64,000 nt of DNA from Enterobacteriaceae bacterium RIT693. Lineage in GTDB: Bacteria > Pseudomonadota > Gammaproteobacteria > Enterobacterales > Enterobacteriaceae. The notes beneath the pieces were generated by a model. That model was not told the origin of the DNA. It worked only from the letters and a program-made list of their open reading frames with translations, and made no database searches. Below, piece by piece: positions 49,876 through 59,287 of this stretch. The first letter of the stretch is position 1; every line of letters starts with the position of its first letter. The DNA lies in NCBI GenBank assembly GCA_009668225.1, contig WJYK01000003.1:372001-436000 (forward strand), written 5' to 3'. A program made the translations under genes and the position numbers.

Positions 49876-50201
49876 TGAAAGACGATAACAGCCGTCTTGT
49901 CTATTCCACGGCAATCGGCCGTATTGATGAGCCTAAAACCGAAGTCCAGCGTCCAAAAGGCGACGGGATCGTTCGTATCCAGAAGCAAACCAGCGGGCGT
50001 AAGGGGAAGGGCGTTTGCCTGATTACCGGTATCGATGCCGATGATACGACGCTTGCCAGCATTGCGGCCGAGCTTAAGAAGAAGTGCGGCTGCGGCGGAG
50101 CGGTAAAAGACGGCGTAATCGAAATCCAGGGCGACAAGCGTGATTTGATAAAGTCACTGCTGGAAGCGAAGGGAATGAAGGTTAAACTCGCGGGTGGTTA
50201 A
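49875..50201 (+). CDS. yciH: SUI1/eIF1-family protein YciH
   Basis: A 108-residue homologue of eukaryotic initiation factor 1, thought to inhibit translation initiation on aberrant complexes under stress. The SUI1 core is intact (RKGKGVCLITGID, KKCGCGGAVKDGVIEIQGDK). Translationally coupled to pyrF as in E. coli. Confidence 0.97.
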   Translation: MKDDNSRLVYSTAIGRIDEPKTEVQRPKGDGIVRIQKQTSGRKGKGVCLITGIDADDTTLASIAAELKKKCGCGGAVKDGVIEIQGDKRDLIKSLLEAKGMKVKLAGG

Positions 50202-50224
50202 TCCGTTTAAAATATTAATTAATG

Positions 50225-50253
50225 GGCCACGGTAAATACCGTGGCCTTTTATT
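50225..50253 (+). terminator. pyrF-yciH terminator
   Basis: GGCCACGGT-AAAT-ACCGTGGCC followed by TTTTATTTT. Confidence 0.9.
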
Positions 50254-50333
50254 TTAACTGCTGTTAGTCAGACCTGAAAAATTAACACGTAATGAATTCG
50301 TCAAAGCGGGTTAGCTTTTGCCGGCGTCCTGCC

Positions 50334-50552
50334 TTATTTACCCACCTGGTGACCGATAATACCGCCTACCGCCGCCCCGCCAAGGGTTCCCAACGTGCTG
50401 CCATCGGTCAGCACTGCGCCACCCAGCGCACCGGCACCTGCGCCGATTGCCGTGTTGCGGTCACGCTTAGACCAGTTAGAGCATGCACTTAGGGACATTG
50501 CGAGGGTTATAGCCAGCATTGCAGCGGCCACTTTTTTGTTATTTAAGGTCAT
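50334..50552 (-). CDS. osmB: Osmotically inducible lipoprotein OsmB
   Basis: A 72-residue outer-membrane lipoprotein: signal peptide with lipobox LSAC (about Cys 24), then NWSKRDRNTAIGAGAGALGG and glycine-zipper repeats ending GGIIGHQVGK. Start chosen at the second of two adjacent ATG codons (50552), eight bases from GGAG, giving the E. coli length; 50555 is equally possible. In E. coli it is induced by osmotic stress, RpoS and Rcs. Confidence 0.95.
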   Translation of the reverse strand: MTLNNKKVAAAMLAITLAMSLSACSNWSKRDRNTAIGAGAGALGGAVLTDGSTLGTLGGAAVGGIIGHQVGK

Positions 50553-50779
50553 CATACTTTCTCCAGAATAATTGATTCACGGAAGCCAGTCTCAGTTAAG
50601 TATAGTAACAATTCACCACTTTACCGGGCGGGTCGTGAAACGATGTCGCGATATAAGCTCAAAAAACAGCAGGTGTGTTTATTACTCCCTGTTATATCGC
50701 TAAATTCTATTCTAAATCTCCCCTGAGATTAACACAGGTAAAAACTCTTAATTACAGCGTGGGATAATTCTGAGAGAGG

Positions 50780-50806
50780 AAAAGCCCGTGTCCGACACGG
50801 GCAAAA
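50780..50806 (-). terminator. Terminator of the ybiY-ybiW-yciT unit
   Basis: GCCCGTGTC-C-GACACGGGC (50784-50802); on the minus strand it is followed by TTTTCC, four bases or so after the yciT stop. Confidence 0.75.
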
Positions 50807-50810
50807 GGCT

Positions 50811-51569
50811 TTAAACGGCGGCGTAAGGATCGACGATATCGACCTGAAGATTGGCCGCTTTAAGCTGCGCCAGGGTTTCCTCGCTAATCGCCGCGTCGGT
50901 AATCACACGGTTGAAGCGTGCAATTGGGCCTAGCGTATAAGGGTGCATGTTGCCAAACTTGCTGCTGTCCGTCAGCACGATAGCCTCGCTGCCTTTCTCC
51001 AGCACCGAATTCACCACATCTGTACGTAGCATATCGCGACCGGTGAAGCCGGTTTCAGGCAAGAAGCCGTCGATGCCGATAAAAGCCTTACTGAAATGCA
51101 GTTGCTGGATAAACTGGCGGGTCAGCGGGCCGACCATACTTTCACTTTTCTTCTGATAGATACCACCGACCAGGATTACTTCGCAGTCGGTATCTTTCAG
51201 CAGATGTGCGATGTAGCTGCTGACGGTGATCAGCGTAACGTTTTTCTGTTCCGCCAACGTGCGGGCGAGCAGGGCGTTACTGCTGCCGTTCTCGATAAAT
51301 ACCGTTTCACCGTCATTCACCAGCGATGCGGCATATTGCGCAAGCTGCAGTTTGAGGGTGTAGTTATTCATCATACGGGTTTCAACGTCATCGCTATCCA
51401 GCGGGACGGCAAAACCATGGGTGCGTCGCAGGTAATTATTTTTTTCCAGCAGGTTTAAATCCTGGCGAATGGTGACTTCTGAAACGCCGGTTGTTTTCGC
51501 CAGGGAGGCCACGCTAACCCGGCCCTGATCGATGACCATTTGCAGAATAATTTGTTGTCTTGAGTTCAT
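50811..51569 (-). CDS. yciT: DeoR-family repressor YciT
   Basis: A 252-residue transcription regulator. N-terminal DeoR winged HTH ([20 protein letters not shown], then [15 protein letters not shown]) and a C-terminal sugar-phosphate sensing domain related to sugar isomerases ([38 protein letters not shown]). E. coli YciT is of similar length; it is described as affecting osmotic response. Here it starts only 43 bases after ybiW on the same strand, so it is probably read with that operon and may control it. Confidence 0.93.
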   Translation of the reverse strand: MNSRQQIILQMVIDQGRVSVASLAKTTGVSEVTIRQDLNLLEKNNYLRRTHGFAVPLDSDDVETRMMNNYTLKLQLAQYAASLVNDGETVFIENGSSNALLARTLAEQKNVTLITVSSYIAHLLKDTDCEVILVGGIYQKKSESMVGPLTRQFIQQLHFSKAFIGIDGFLPETGFTGRDMLRTDVVNSVLEKGSEAIVLTDSSKFGNMHPYTLGPIARFNRVITDAAISEETLAQLKAANLQVDIVDPYAAV

Positions 51570-51584
51570 GTCAGCCAGTAGTCA

Positions 51585-51606
51585 GGCGGTGGGGTTAACC
51601 ACCGCC
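51585..51606 (-). repeat. ybiW-yciT intercistronic hairpin
   Basis: GGCGGTGG (51585-51592) and CCACCGCC (51599-51606) form a perfect 8-base stem between the ybiW stop and the yciT start. No T tract follows on the minus strand, so transcription can continue; it probably lowers or stabilises expression of yciT. Confidence 0.65.
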
Positions 51607-51612
51607 TTCTCG

Positions 51613-54045
51613 TCAAAGAGTATGTTCCGTGCGGGCTATGATATCATCCTGAGCGTCAGGAGATAAGGCAGTAAAGAAGGCCGAGTATCCTGCTACCCTG
51701 ACCACTAAATCACGGTATTTATCAGGGTTTTGTTTTGCCTCCAACAGTGTTTCACGTGAAACAATGTTGTACTGAACGTGCCAGCCTTTATGTGCTTCAA
51801 AGAAAGTGCGCAGCATAAACATCAGCTTTTCACGGTCACGTGGGTTGTCCAGCGTTGAAGGATTCAGTTTTTGGTTCAGTAAGACGCCACCAAGAATCTT
51901 AGTGGTGGGCAGTTTTCCGACCGAACTGATGACCGCCGTCGGGCCAAGGTGGTCGGTGCCTGACGCCGGGCTTGCTCCTTCTGCCAGCGGAGTACGGGCT
52001 TTGCGCCCGTCAGGTGTCGCCATAGTGGCTGCGCCGAACGGCACGTTAGCCGAGATGGACGATGTTCCGGCGTAATATGTCCCACCGATTGGGCCGCGGC
52101 CAAAACGCGTATTGTGATACTGCTCAAGCTCGTCGATGTAGGTTTGATAGGCGCGGGCCAGCAGCATATCCACTTCGTCATCGTCATTACCGTACTTCGG
52201 CGCGCCGTTGATTAACCGCTGCCGGAGCTGCTCGCCGTTCAGCCCGGCAAAGTCATTGGCCAATGCATCCGCAAGTTGTTGCTGACCCATTATCCCTTGT
52301 TCGAAGACCAGTTTACGCACGGCAGCAAGGCTGTTGCCAAGGTTGGCAATACCAACCTGAAGGCCTGAAACCCAGTCATACTTTGCGCCACCTTGCTTAA
52401 TGCTTTTTCCTCGTTCGATACAATCATCCACCAGTGCCGAGCAAAGAATGTCGTGCGCATTTTCCTCCAGCACGGTGTCGACAACGCACTCGATTTCGAT
52501 AGATTTTTGCGTGTAGTAGCGAATCTGCCGATCCCATGCATCCAGCACTTCGTCAAACGAGGTGAAGTTGCCTTCAGACAGCGCTTTTTGTTGAGGAAGG
52601 AATATTTTACCGCTGGTCGCGTCGCGACCCTGTTCGAGGCTAGCCAGCATCACGCGGGCAAAGTTAATGAAGCTCATGCCGGTGCAGCGGTAGCCCCATT
52701 TCCCTCCGACGGCGGTTTCAATGCAGCCGATAGCTGCGTAGTCGTAGGCATCTTCCCGGCTGACACCCATTTTAATGAATTCATCGATAACAATTTCATC
52801 GTTGTTAAACGCCGGCATCCCGAACCCGCAGCGAATAACCTGCACGCATGCATCGAGGAAATCGTTGCTCATGCCCGCGTGGTAGCGAACGCTGAGGTTA
52901 GGCTGCGTGGAGCGCAGGCGGCCACAGGACTCGAGAATCGCGTAGGAGAGCGGGTTGACGGCATCAACCGCCACGCCGTGTACCAGCGTTTGCCCACCAA
53001 TCGTTACGTTCTGGTAAAGCGGGCTGCCGGCGGAGGCTTTTGAATGCGAGCCGGAGCGAATTTTATTCACCTCAAGCAGCTTCAACCAGCAGCTTTGCAG
53101 CAGTTCGATGGCTTGTTCCCTGCTGGCTGTTTGCTGCAACTCAACGTCCCGGCGGTACCACGGATAAAGGTACTGATCCAGACGCCCGAAGGAAACGGAG
53201 TGGCCGTTGGACTCAATCTGCAGCACCAGTTGAATGAAGTAGCTCAGCTGCAGGGCCTGCCAGAAGGTGACCGGCGGATTGCTGGCGATATGCTCGCAGT
53301 TATCGGCAATCGCCAGCAGCTCATCCCGGCGTGCCTCTCGCGTTTCTTCAGCGGCCATTTTCTTCGCCAGCTCTGCGTAGCGCAGGATATGGTCACTCAG
53401 AGCGACAAAGGTCATATCGATAGCTTTGAGGAACTGCTCTTTATGCAGGTCGTCCCAGTCGGTTAGCTGTAGTCGCCCACGGCGCTCCGCGACTTTTTCT
53501 CGCAGGCCGCGAATACCAAGCTCCAGCAGCAGCGGGAAGTTAACCGCCAGATGAGCATCGCCTGAAGTCATGTTGCCTTCGGCTTTAACGATCCCGGTGG
53601 CCAGCAGCGCTTTTTGTTCGTCGGTAAACATCCCGTAGCAGCGATCCTGTACCGTCTGGCCGCGCCACCACGGGCAAATTTCATGCATCACGGCTTTATC
53701 CGCCTCGGAAATCGAGTAGCCAGCGCCCGGACGATCGCCAAGTTCGTCTATTTCACTCTCAATCCAGCCAACGGTATATTCCGGGAAGAAGGGCGCGCCT
53801 CGCACGTGGCTTGCCTGATTCCCCACGATAAGCTCATCGTGTTTAATCCAGACAGTACGTTCGGCCAGGTGATGAGCAAGCGCCATCGCACGGCGAACCG
53901 GCAGCGGCTTGTCCTGATGCTGCTGGTAAACGGTGGTGTAGTGGCGGGCGCGTTCGGTGCAGACAGGGGGTTTAACGATATGTATCAACGCCTCTTTATG
54001 CGCCTTGATACGTGGGCTAAGCAAGTTCAGGTTCAGTGCGGTCAT
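51613..54045 (-). CDS. ybiW: Glycyl-radical enzyme YbiW (PflF-type)
   Basis: An 810-residue glycyl-radical enzyme, the E. coli YbiW length. The radical Gly786 is in RVAGYSAFF near the C terminus. The active-site thiyl is C441 in AAIGCIETAVGG: a single Cys two residues before Glu443. Pyruvate formate-lyase has a Cys-Cys pair, so this belongs to the dehydratase/lyase branch (glycerol dehydratase, choline lyase and relatives) despite the PFL-like name. The substrate is unknown. Radical installation needs the activase YbiY encoded five bases upstream. Active only under anoxic conditions, as oxygen cleaves such enzymes. Confidence 0.93.
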   Translation of the reverse strand: MTALNLNLLSPRIKAHKEALIHIVKPPVCTERARHYTTVYQQHQDKPLPVRRAMALAHHLAERTVWIKHDELIVGNQASHVRGAPFFPEYTVGWIESEIDELGDRPGAGYSISEADKAVMHEICPWWRGQTVQDRCYGMFTDEQKALLATGIVKAEGNMTSGDAHLAVNFPLLLELGIRGLREKVAERRGRLQLTDWDDLHKEQFLKAIDMTFVALSDHILRYAELAKKMAAEETREARRDELLAIADNCEHIASNPPVTFWQALQLSYFIQLVLQIESNGHSVSFGRLDQYLYPWYRRDVELQQTASREQAIELLQSCWLKLLEVNKIRSGSHSKASAGSPLYQNVTIGGQTLVHGVAVDAVNPLSYAILESCGRLRSTQPNLSVRYHAGMSNDFLDACVQVIRCGFGMPAFNNDEIVIDEFIKMGVSREDAYDYAAIGCIETAVGGKWGYRCTGMSFINFARVMLASLEQGRDATSGKIFLPQQKALSEGNFTSFDEVLDAWDRQIRYYTQKSIEIECVVDTVLEENAHDILCSALVDDCIERGKSIKQGGAKYDWVSGLQVGIANLGNSLAAVRKLVFEQGIMGQQQLADALANDFAGLNGEQLRQRLINGAPKYGNDDDEVDMLLARAYQTYIDELEQYHNTRFGRGPIGGTYYAGTSSISANVPFGAATMATPDGRKARTPLAEGASPASGTDHLGPTAVISSVGKLPTTKILGGVLLNQKLNPSTLDNPRDREKLMFMLRTFFEAHKGWHVQYNIVSRETLLEAKQNPDKYRDLVVRVAGYSAFFTALSPDAQDDIIARTEHTL

Positions 54046-54050
54046 GATGG

Positions 54051-54950
54051 TTATCCTCTAATCCAGGCGGTCATGCCTTTTTGGCTGGCGTACTGTTCGG
54101 CAAAATGAAGAAGTTCTGGCGCATTAAGCGGTTTGCTGGCGGCCAGATAGGGCTGACCCAGCAGGTGATATTTGTTAATCCCTAAGGTGTGATAGGGCAG
54201 AAAATGGATGGACGTTGCGCCAATCTCGTCGGCGGCAAAATCGCTGATGGCGCGAATGGAGCGTTCATCAGCATTAAAGTCGGGAATGAGCGGTACACGA
54301 ATCGTCATTTCTACATTGTGAGCCGCGAGCCTGCGAAAATTATCCATCACGCGTTCGGCATTGCCGTCGGTCCACTGCTGAAAACGCGCTTTGTCTACGT
54401 GCTTCAGGTCTGCCAGCAGCAGATCCAAAAAGGGCAGTGAAGGCGCAATATATTTCCACGGAACATGCAGACAGGATTCCACTGCGGTATGCAGTTCAGC
54501 CTCTTTACTGCGCTGCAACAGTTCCTGTGCCAGCCCTGGCTGCATAAAGGGCTCACCGCCGGAAAGCGTTATGCCGCCGCCGCTTCGGGCATAAAAAGGT
54601 TTGTCGCGCAGAACGGTAGCCATAATGGTGTCCGCCGTTTTTTCTTCGCCACAGACGGTTAAGGCCTGCGTTGGGCAGCAGGCCCGGAGCGCGTTTACCG
54701 TGCCTTCGTTAAGCCTGCCGCGAGCGATGATCAACTCATCTCCAACACGAGAAACGGCATCTGGTGCGGCCTGCTGGCAGAGAACGCAGCCGGAAAGGCA
54801 CAAGCGGCGGTCCAGCAGGACGTCGCATTCCCGGGCGCGACTTTCCGGGTTCTGACACCAGCGGCAACCCAGGGAACAGCCTTTAAGGAAGACGACCGTA
54901 CGGATCCCTGGCCCATCGTGAGTTGAATAACGCTGAATATTGAACAGCAT
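54051..54950 (-). CDS. ybiY: Glycyl-radical enzyme activase YbiY
   Basis: Radical-SAM enzyme that abstracts hydrogen from Gly786 of YbiW. 299 residues. The SAM cluster motif is C25-S-L-G-C29-R-W-C32, preceded by [12 protein letters not shown], with SGGEP later. An insert with extra cysteines ([13 protein letters not shown] and [11 protein letters not shown]) suggests one ferredoxin-like auxiliary cluster, common among GRE activases. First gene of the operon; five bases precede ybiW. Divergent from fsaA. Confidence 0.93.
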   Translation of the reverse strand: MLFNIQRYSTHDGPGIRTVVFLKGCSLGCRWCQNPESRARECDVLLDRRLCLSGCVLCQQAAPDAVSRVGDELIIARGRLNEGTVNALRACCPTQALTVCGEEKTADTIMATVLRDKPFYARSGGGITLSGGEPFMQPGLAQELLQRSKEAELHTAVESCLHVPWKYIAPSLPFLDLLLADLKHVDKARFQQWTDGNAERVMDNFRRLAAHNVEMTIRVPLIPDFNADERSIRAISDFAADEIGATSIHFLPYHTLGINKYHLLGQPYLAASKPLNAPELLHFAEQYASQKGMTAWIRG

Positions 54951-54985
54951 GGTAGCCTCTATTTTCTTCTTTCGTAAATTAAATT

Positions 54986-55001
54986 ACTTTCGAATGAAAG
55001 T
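54986..55001. promoter_or_regulatory. Inverted repeat in ybiY-fsaA promoter region
   Basis: ACTTTC-GAAT-GAAAGT is a perfect 6-4-6 inverted repeat. A second CTTTCG word occurs 18 bases to the left (54969-54974). TTTCG/GAAA words are common in operators of DeoR-family repressors, and yciT is the third gene of the left-hand operon. It lies between divergent starts, so one protein could control both units. Confidence 0.5.
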
Positions 55002-55084
55002 TATATTGATGTTGATCAGTTAAACAATCGACAGTCAGGTTATGATGCCGTCAGTGAGAGATGACTCTAATTCTGGAGAGCGTA

Positions 55085-55747
55085 ATGGAACTGTATTTAG
55101 ATACCGCTGATGTTGCCGCCGTTAAGCGTCTTGCCCGGGTTCTGCCGCTGCAGGGCGTGACGACCAACCCTTCGATCGTCGCTAAAGCCGGGATTTCCCT
55201 GTGGGAAGTGCTTCCCGCGCTGCAGGATGCACTGGGCGGCGAAGGTAAACTTTTCGCGCAGGTTATTGCCTGTCAGGCCGATGAAATGGTGCAAGAAGCG
55301 GAGCTGTTGACGGCTCGCGTACCAGGACTTGTCGTAAAGGTTCCGACCACGTCGGAAGGCCTGGCGGCGCTGAAACAGCTAAATGCACTGGGTATCCCAA
55401 CGCTTGGTACGGCGGTTTATGGCGCGGCACAGGGCTTGCTGGCTGCACTGGCGGGGGCTGAATATGTTGCGCCGTATGTGAACCGCCTGGATGCGCAGGG
55501 CGGGGACGGTATTCAGATGGTGCAGGATCTTCAGCAGCTCTTAACGCTACATGCTCCAGGTGCGAAGGTGTTGGCCGCAAGTTTCCGTACCCCTCATCAG
55601 GCGATGTCATGCCTGCTGGCCGGCTGCGAAGCCATCACGCTGCCAATTGATGTGGTCGAGAAAATCCTGGTGACGCCTGCGGTGACGGCGGCGATCGGTG
55701 GGTTTGAAAAAGACTGGCAGGGCGCGTTTGGGTCACTGACCCTTTAG
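55085..55747 (+). CDS. fsaA: Fructose-6-phosphate aldolase
   Basis: Transaldolase-like class I aldolase that cleaves fructose 6-phosphate to dihydroxyacetone and glyceraldehyde 3-phosphate. 220 residues from ATG 55085, the E. coli length, with GGAG upstream. Schiff-base Lys85 is in [17 protein letters not shown] and the C-terminal [10 protein letters not shown] are typical. Decameric cytoplasmic enzyme. Paired with ybiYW as in E. coli, suggesting a shared anaerobic three-carbon or dihydroxyacetone-related route. Confidence 0.95.
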   Translation: MELYLDTADVAAVKRLARVLPLQGVTTNPSIVAKAGISLWEVLPALQDALGGEGKLFAQVIACQADEMVQEAELLTARVPGLVVKVPTTSEGLAALKQLNALGIPTLGTAVYGAAQGLLAALAGAEYVAPYVNRLDAQGGDGIQMVQDLQQLLTLHAPGAKVLAASFRTPHQAMSCLLAGCEAITLPIDVVEKILVTPAVTAAIGGFEKDWQGAFGSLTL

Positions 55748-55782
55748 ACTAAAACAAGGGCCGGAATCAGAGGCCCGTTAAA

Positions 55783-55817
55783 GATAAAAGCAGCCTTTCC
55801 TTAAGGCTGCTTTTATC
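55783..55817. terminator. fsaA/yciZ bidirectional terminator
   Basis: GATAAAAGCAGCCTT-TCCTT-AAGGCTGCTTTTATC, a 15-base stem with A/T ends between convergent genes. Confidence 0.88.
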
Positions 55818-55829
55818 GAGAGAGGAGAT

Positions 55830-56012
55830 TTAAATTTCCCACGGTGATTTTTTTTGCTCACCGCCAGGTTTATTCCCGTCGTTATTTAAACTCAGCAGTT
55901 CGGCCTTGAGGATCTCAAGGTTGTTTATCGCTGAGGCATAATCTTTGGCAACCAAAATATCCAGCACGGTATCAATACGTTTGGCAAGCTGCTGCGGATC
56001 CAGTGTTGGCAT
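55830..56012 (-). CDS. yciZ: Small protein YciZ
   Basis: A 60-residue protein, MPTLDPQQLAKRIDTVLDIL...SPWEI, of the UPF0509/YciZ family (57 residues in E. coli; same ends). Start ATG 56012, with CAGGA upstream; forty in-frame codons further upstream look non-coding. Function unknown. Divergent from rpfF. Confidence 0.9.
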   Translation of the reverse strand: MPTLDPQQLAKRIDTVLDILVAKDYASAINNLEILKAELLSLNNDGNKPGGEQKKSPWEI

Positions 56013-56234
56013 TGTTAATCCTGTCAGTGTTAGCGAATGAATCATTATTCCATAATGCAAAAAATAGCCGCTAAAGAGAAGGGCGAGCGATGAATTCTTC
56101 GCCTTATCCTTCAATAAATTATCGCACAACATATAAGCAATAATTATTAATCACGGCTCCACATTCATCAAACAACGGCCGTGGATTAGTCTGATCCTGC
56201 GACTACCGCACATTCATTTTATGAGGATCTGGCT

Positions 56235-57104
56235 ATGACAGTTATCAACCAACCAACCTGCAAGCTCTTTACCGATACTGCACGTTTTACACAACTGTCT
56301 GGATATTACGAAGAAGAGCGCCGTACCGTCTGGATGATGCTTCGTTCCCGCCCACGTCCCTGCTTTAATCACGGACTCATCGAGGAAATTATGAATCTGG
56401 GATATATCGTCCAGAATGCCGGATTTAAAGTTGATTTCTGGGTCACCGGCTCATTAGTCCCCGGAATGTACAATACCGGCGGTGATTTAGACTTCTTTGT
56501 CGAAACTATCCGTAACGGGCGCCGTGAGGCGCTGCGCGCCTACGCACGGGCATGCGTTGATTGCGTTCATGCCGCGTCTCGCGGTTTTGATACCGGCGCC
56601 ATCAGTCTGGCGATGGTTGAAGGCAGTGCGCTTGGCGGTGGGTTTGAGGCGGCGTTAGCGCACCATTTCCTGCTGGCACAGCGTGATGCAAGGCTGGGTT
56701 TCCCGGAAATTGCGTTTAACCTTTTTCCCGGCATGGGTGCCTATTCATTGGTAGCCCGTCGGTCCGGGATGAAGCTTGCGGAGGAGCTGATTTATAAAGG
56801 CGAGTCCCACACGGCGGAATGGTACCACCAGCATGGTTTAGTGGATCAGCTGTTTGAGCCGGGGCATGGGTATCTGGCAACACGCACGTTTATCGATACC
56901 CTGCAGCCCAAGCTCAACGGCGTGAAGGCCATGCTGCGCGCGCGTCAGCGGGTTTTACAGCTGCCAAGGTCGGAGCTGATGGACATCACCGAGGATTGGG
57001 TGGATGCCGCATTCAGCCTGGAGGCTAAAGACATTGCCTACATGGAACGACTGGTGCAGCTGCAAAACCGCCATACCTCGACGGCGTTACGTAAAGCTGG
57101 CTAG
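56235..57104 (+). CDS. rpfF: DSF synthase RpfF (crotonase family)
   Basis: Makes cis-2-unsaturated fatty acids (diffusible signal factor, DSF) from acyl-ACP by dehydration and thioester cleavage. 289 residues, the family length. The crotonase core is present: [12 protein letters not shown] with E138 and [16 protein letters not shown] with E158. These two glutamates are 20 apart, as the catalytic pair of Xanthomonas RpfF (E141/E161). The C-terminal helix [20 protein letters not shown] also matches. Ribosome site GAGG. E. coli K-12 has only the neighbouring receptor gene, so this is an addition relative to it. Overlaps rpfR tail-to-tail by four bases. Confidence 0.9.
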   Translation: MTVINQPTCKLFTDTARFTQLSGYYEEERRTVWMMLRSRPRPCFNHGLIEEIMNLGYIVQNAGFKVDFWVTGSLVPGMYNTGGDLDFFVETIRNGRREALRAYARACVDCVHAASRGFDTGAISLAMVEGSALGGGFEAALAHHFLLAQRDARLGFPEIAFNLFPGMGAYSLVARRSGMKLAEELIYKGESHTAEWYHQHGLVDQLFEPGHGYLATRTFIDTLQPKLNGVKAMLRARQRVLQLPRSELMDITEDWVDAAFSLEAKDIAYMERLVQLQNRHTSTALRKAG

Positions 57105-59092
57105 CGCTTTATTCTTGACTGATAGCGCTTAAACCAACGCTCGAATACGGCTGCGGGCATTGGTTTTGCAAACAGAAAACCCTGCCGTTCGTTGACGCCG
57201 TTCTTGGTAAGAAAGGCGTCTTCTTTTTGGTTCTCAACCCCTTCCGCAATCACCTGCAAATTCAGCGCCTGCGCCACGGCGACAATGGCCCTGACCAGTG
57301 ACTGGGACACCGGGTGTTTATGCACATCGCGCACAAATGACTGATCCAGCTTGATGGCATCGATAGGGAAGTGTGCCAGTTGGGATAACGACGAATAGCC
57401 GGTGCCGAAGTCGTCCAGGTGAACCTGCGCGCCGAGCTGGCTGAACTGTTTAATAACGGATAATGCCAGCTCTTCGTTCTCTATAAGGCAACTTTCGGTC
57501 AGCTCAACGTCAATCGGGCAGTATTCAAAATTAAGATCTTTGAGCGCCTGCTTGAGATCGCTGAAGATCGTCTGATCGGCAAGCTGGCGGGCGGAAACGT
57601 TAACCGCCACGCGCAAATTAATCCCCTTATCCCGCCATTTCGCCACCTGTTGAACGACGCTAACCATCACCCAGCGCCCAAGAGGAACAATCAGGCCAGA
57701 CTCTTCCGCGTAAGAGATGAAGCCCTGCGGTGGGATCAGGCCGCGTTCAGGGGACTGCCAGCGAACCAGTGCTTCCAGACTGCGAACTTCGCCGCGCCAG
57801 GTCATCTTTGGCTGGTAGTGGATAACCAACTGATCGTTATCCAGCGCTTTGCGCAAATTAGTGTCCAGCCACAAATACTCAAATACCCGCTGGTTCATTT
57901 CCGGGGAGAAAACGCAAAACTTGCCGCGTCCACTCTCTTTTGCGGTGTACATGGCGGTATCGGCATTACGAATCAGGTTCTCGCGCTCTTCACCATGCTG
58001 TGGGGCAAGGGAAATTCCCAGCGAACAGCCGCTGTAGACCTCAATCAGACCGATTCGGAACGGTTGTTTGAGGCGGGTTAAAATGCGTGAAGACATCGCC
58101 TCAAGCGACCCTTGCGAGGTGTTGGTTGCCAGCACAATAAACTCATCACCGCCGAGGCGCGCCAGCACCTGACCTTCTTCCAGGCAGCTTAAAATCGCTA
58201 ACGACACGGCCTGCAACAGCTGATCGCCAAACATGTGGCCGTAGGCATCGTTCACTTTTTTAAAGTTGTCGAGATCCAGATAGACGATGCCGACCTGGGT
58301 GTCTTCGCGTTTTTCAATGGCCTCAGAGATCAGGTCGTAAATGGCGTTGCGGTTAGGCAATCCGGTAATGGTATCCGTGTTGGCCAACACCCGCAGTCGC
58401 TCCTGAGCGCGCCGCTCCTCGGTAATGTCGGTGCCGGAGCAGATCAGGTAGATCTCGTTTTTGCCGCTGCCGCTATGGACAAACTTATTGCGAAACAAAA
58501 ACAGCCGCTGGCCTTTGCGTGTTTTTACCCAACGTTCAACTTCATAGGAGCTGCCGTTGCGAAAAAAACCGCTGATGTTACGCCTGGACGCAGCGGCTTC
58601 ACTACGACTCATAAACAGCTTAAAGACGTTCTGGCCGATAACCTCATGCTCTTTCATCCCGGTGTACTCTTCGCTTAGCCGGTTGAAGCGCTGAATGTTT
58701 CCCTGCTTATCGAGAATAACGATCACTGAATTGGCTTCAGAGACAACCTGCTCGGCAAAGGAGAGCCCCTGCACCAGGTCTCGTGCGACAGAATGGGTAT
58801 CGTGCCAGGCCGAAGCGGTGCCTGCCCATTCACGTTTAGACACTTTGCGGCCAACCATGTGTACCGGAACTTCTATACCGAATAGCGACAGCGTCATGGT
58901 TAAGCTGGAGGTGATCACCGTCATCTGCCGAATCTCGTCGGCCTGCGCGGTTTCCAGCGCCACCACCTGACCAGTGTCTGAATCTTCGCTGGCTGCCAGT
59001 TGCAAGGCATTGCTGTCTGCCGGTAAACGCCAGTATGGGCTTGTTGTTCCCAGATAACGATAAAGCAGGTTCTGCTCCAAATCGTCTTTCAT
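57101..59092 (-). CDS. rpfR: DSF receptor and c-di-GMP enzyme RpfR (PdeR/Gmr)
   Basis: A 663-residue cytoplasmic sensor, orthologue of E. coli PdeR (Gmr). Order: N-terminal RpfF-interaction domain (about 1-95), PAS domain that binds DSF in homologues (about 110-228), GGDEF domain with intact RLGGDEF (314-318), and EAL domain with LEALVRW (440-442) and [10 protein letters not shown]. All catalytic motifs look intact, so both synthesis and breakdown are possible; in Cronobacter and Burkholderia homologues DSF binding stimulates breakdown. It is convergent with rpfF. In E. coli, PdeR also controls curli through DgcM and MlrA. Confidence 0.93.
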   Translation of the reverse strand: MKDDLEQNLLYRYLGTTSPYWRLPADSNALQLAASEDSDTGQVVALETAQADEIRQMTVITSSLTMTLSLFGIEVPVHMVGRKVSKREWAGTASAWHDTHSVARDLVQGLSFAEQVVSEANSVIVILDKQGNIQRFNRLSEEYTGMKEHEVIGQNVFKLFMSRSEAAASRRNISGFFRNGSSYEVERWVKTRKGQRLFLFRNKFVHSGSGKNEIYLICSGTDITEERRAQERLRVLANTDTITGLPNRNAIYDLISEAIEKREDTQVGIVYLDLDNFKKVNDAYGHMFGDQLLQAVSLAILSCLEEGQVLARLGGDEFIVLATNTSQGSLEAMSSRILTRLKQPFRIGLIEVYSGCSLGISLAPQHGEERENLIRNADTAMYTAKESGRGKFCVFSPEMNQRVFEYLWLDTNLRKALDNDQLVIHYQPKMTWRGEVRSLEALVRWQSPERGLIPPQGFISYAEESGLIVPLGRWVMVSVVQQVAKWRDKGINLRVAVNVSARQLADQTIFSDLKQALKDLNFEYCPIDVELTESCLIENEELALSVIKQFSQLGAQVHLDDFGTGYSSLSQLAHFPIDAIKLDQSFVRDVHKHPVSQSLVRAIVAVAQALNLQVIAEGVENQKEDAFLTKNGVNERQGFLFAKPMPAAVFERWFKRYQSRIKR

Positions 59093-59241
59093 TCTTGCTC
59101 CTGAGCCTCAGGGAAAAATATCACCTAAATCTATTATTTATAGTAGCAATAGAAAGCCGATGTTAAAGCCCCGGTTAAGAGGAAAAGATCTTGTTTTTGC
59201 AGAGGATGTCGAAAATAGCGGCACATTGAGAGGACGGCAAG

Positions 59242-59273
59242 AAAAAAGCCGGGCAGGGCCGCCCGGCTTTAAA
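59242..59273 (-). terminator. rnb terminator
   Basis: AAAGCCGGGC-AGGGCC-GCCCGGCTTT; read on the minus strand it ends in six T. Confidence 0.88.
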
Positions 59274-59287
59274 GGGTTATATCAGAA

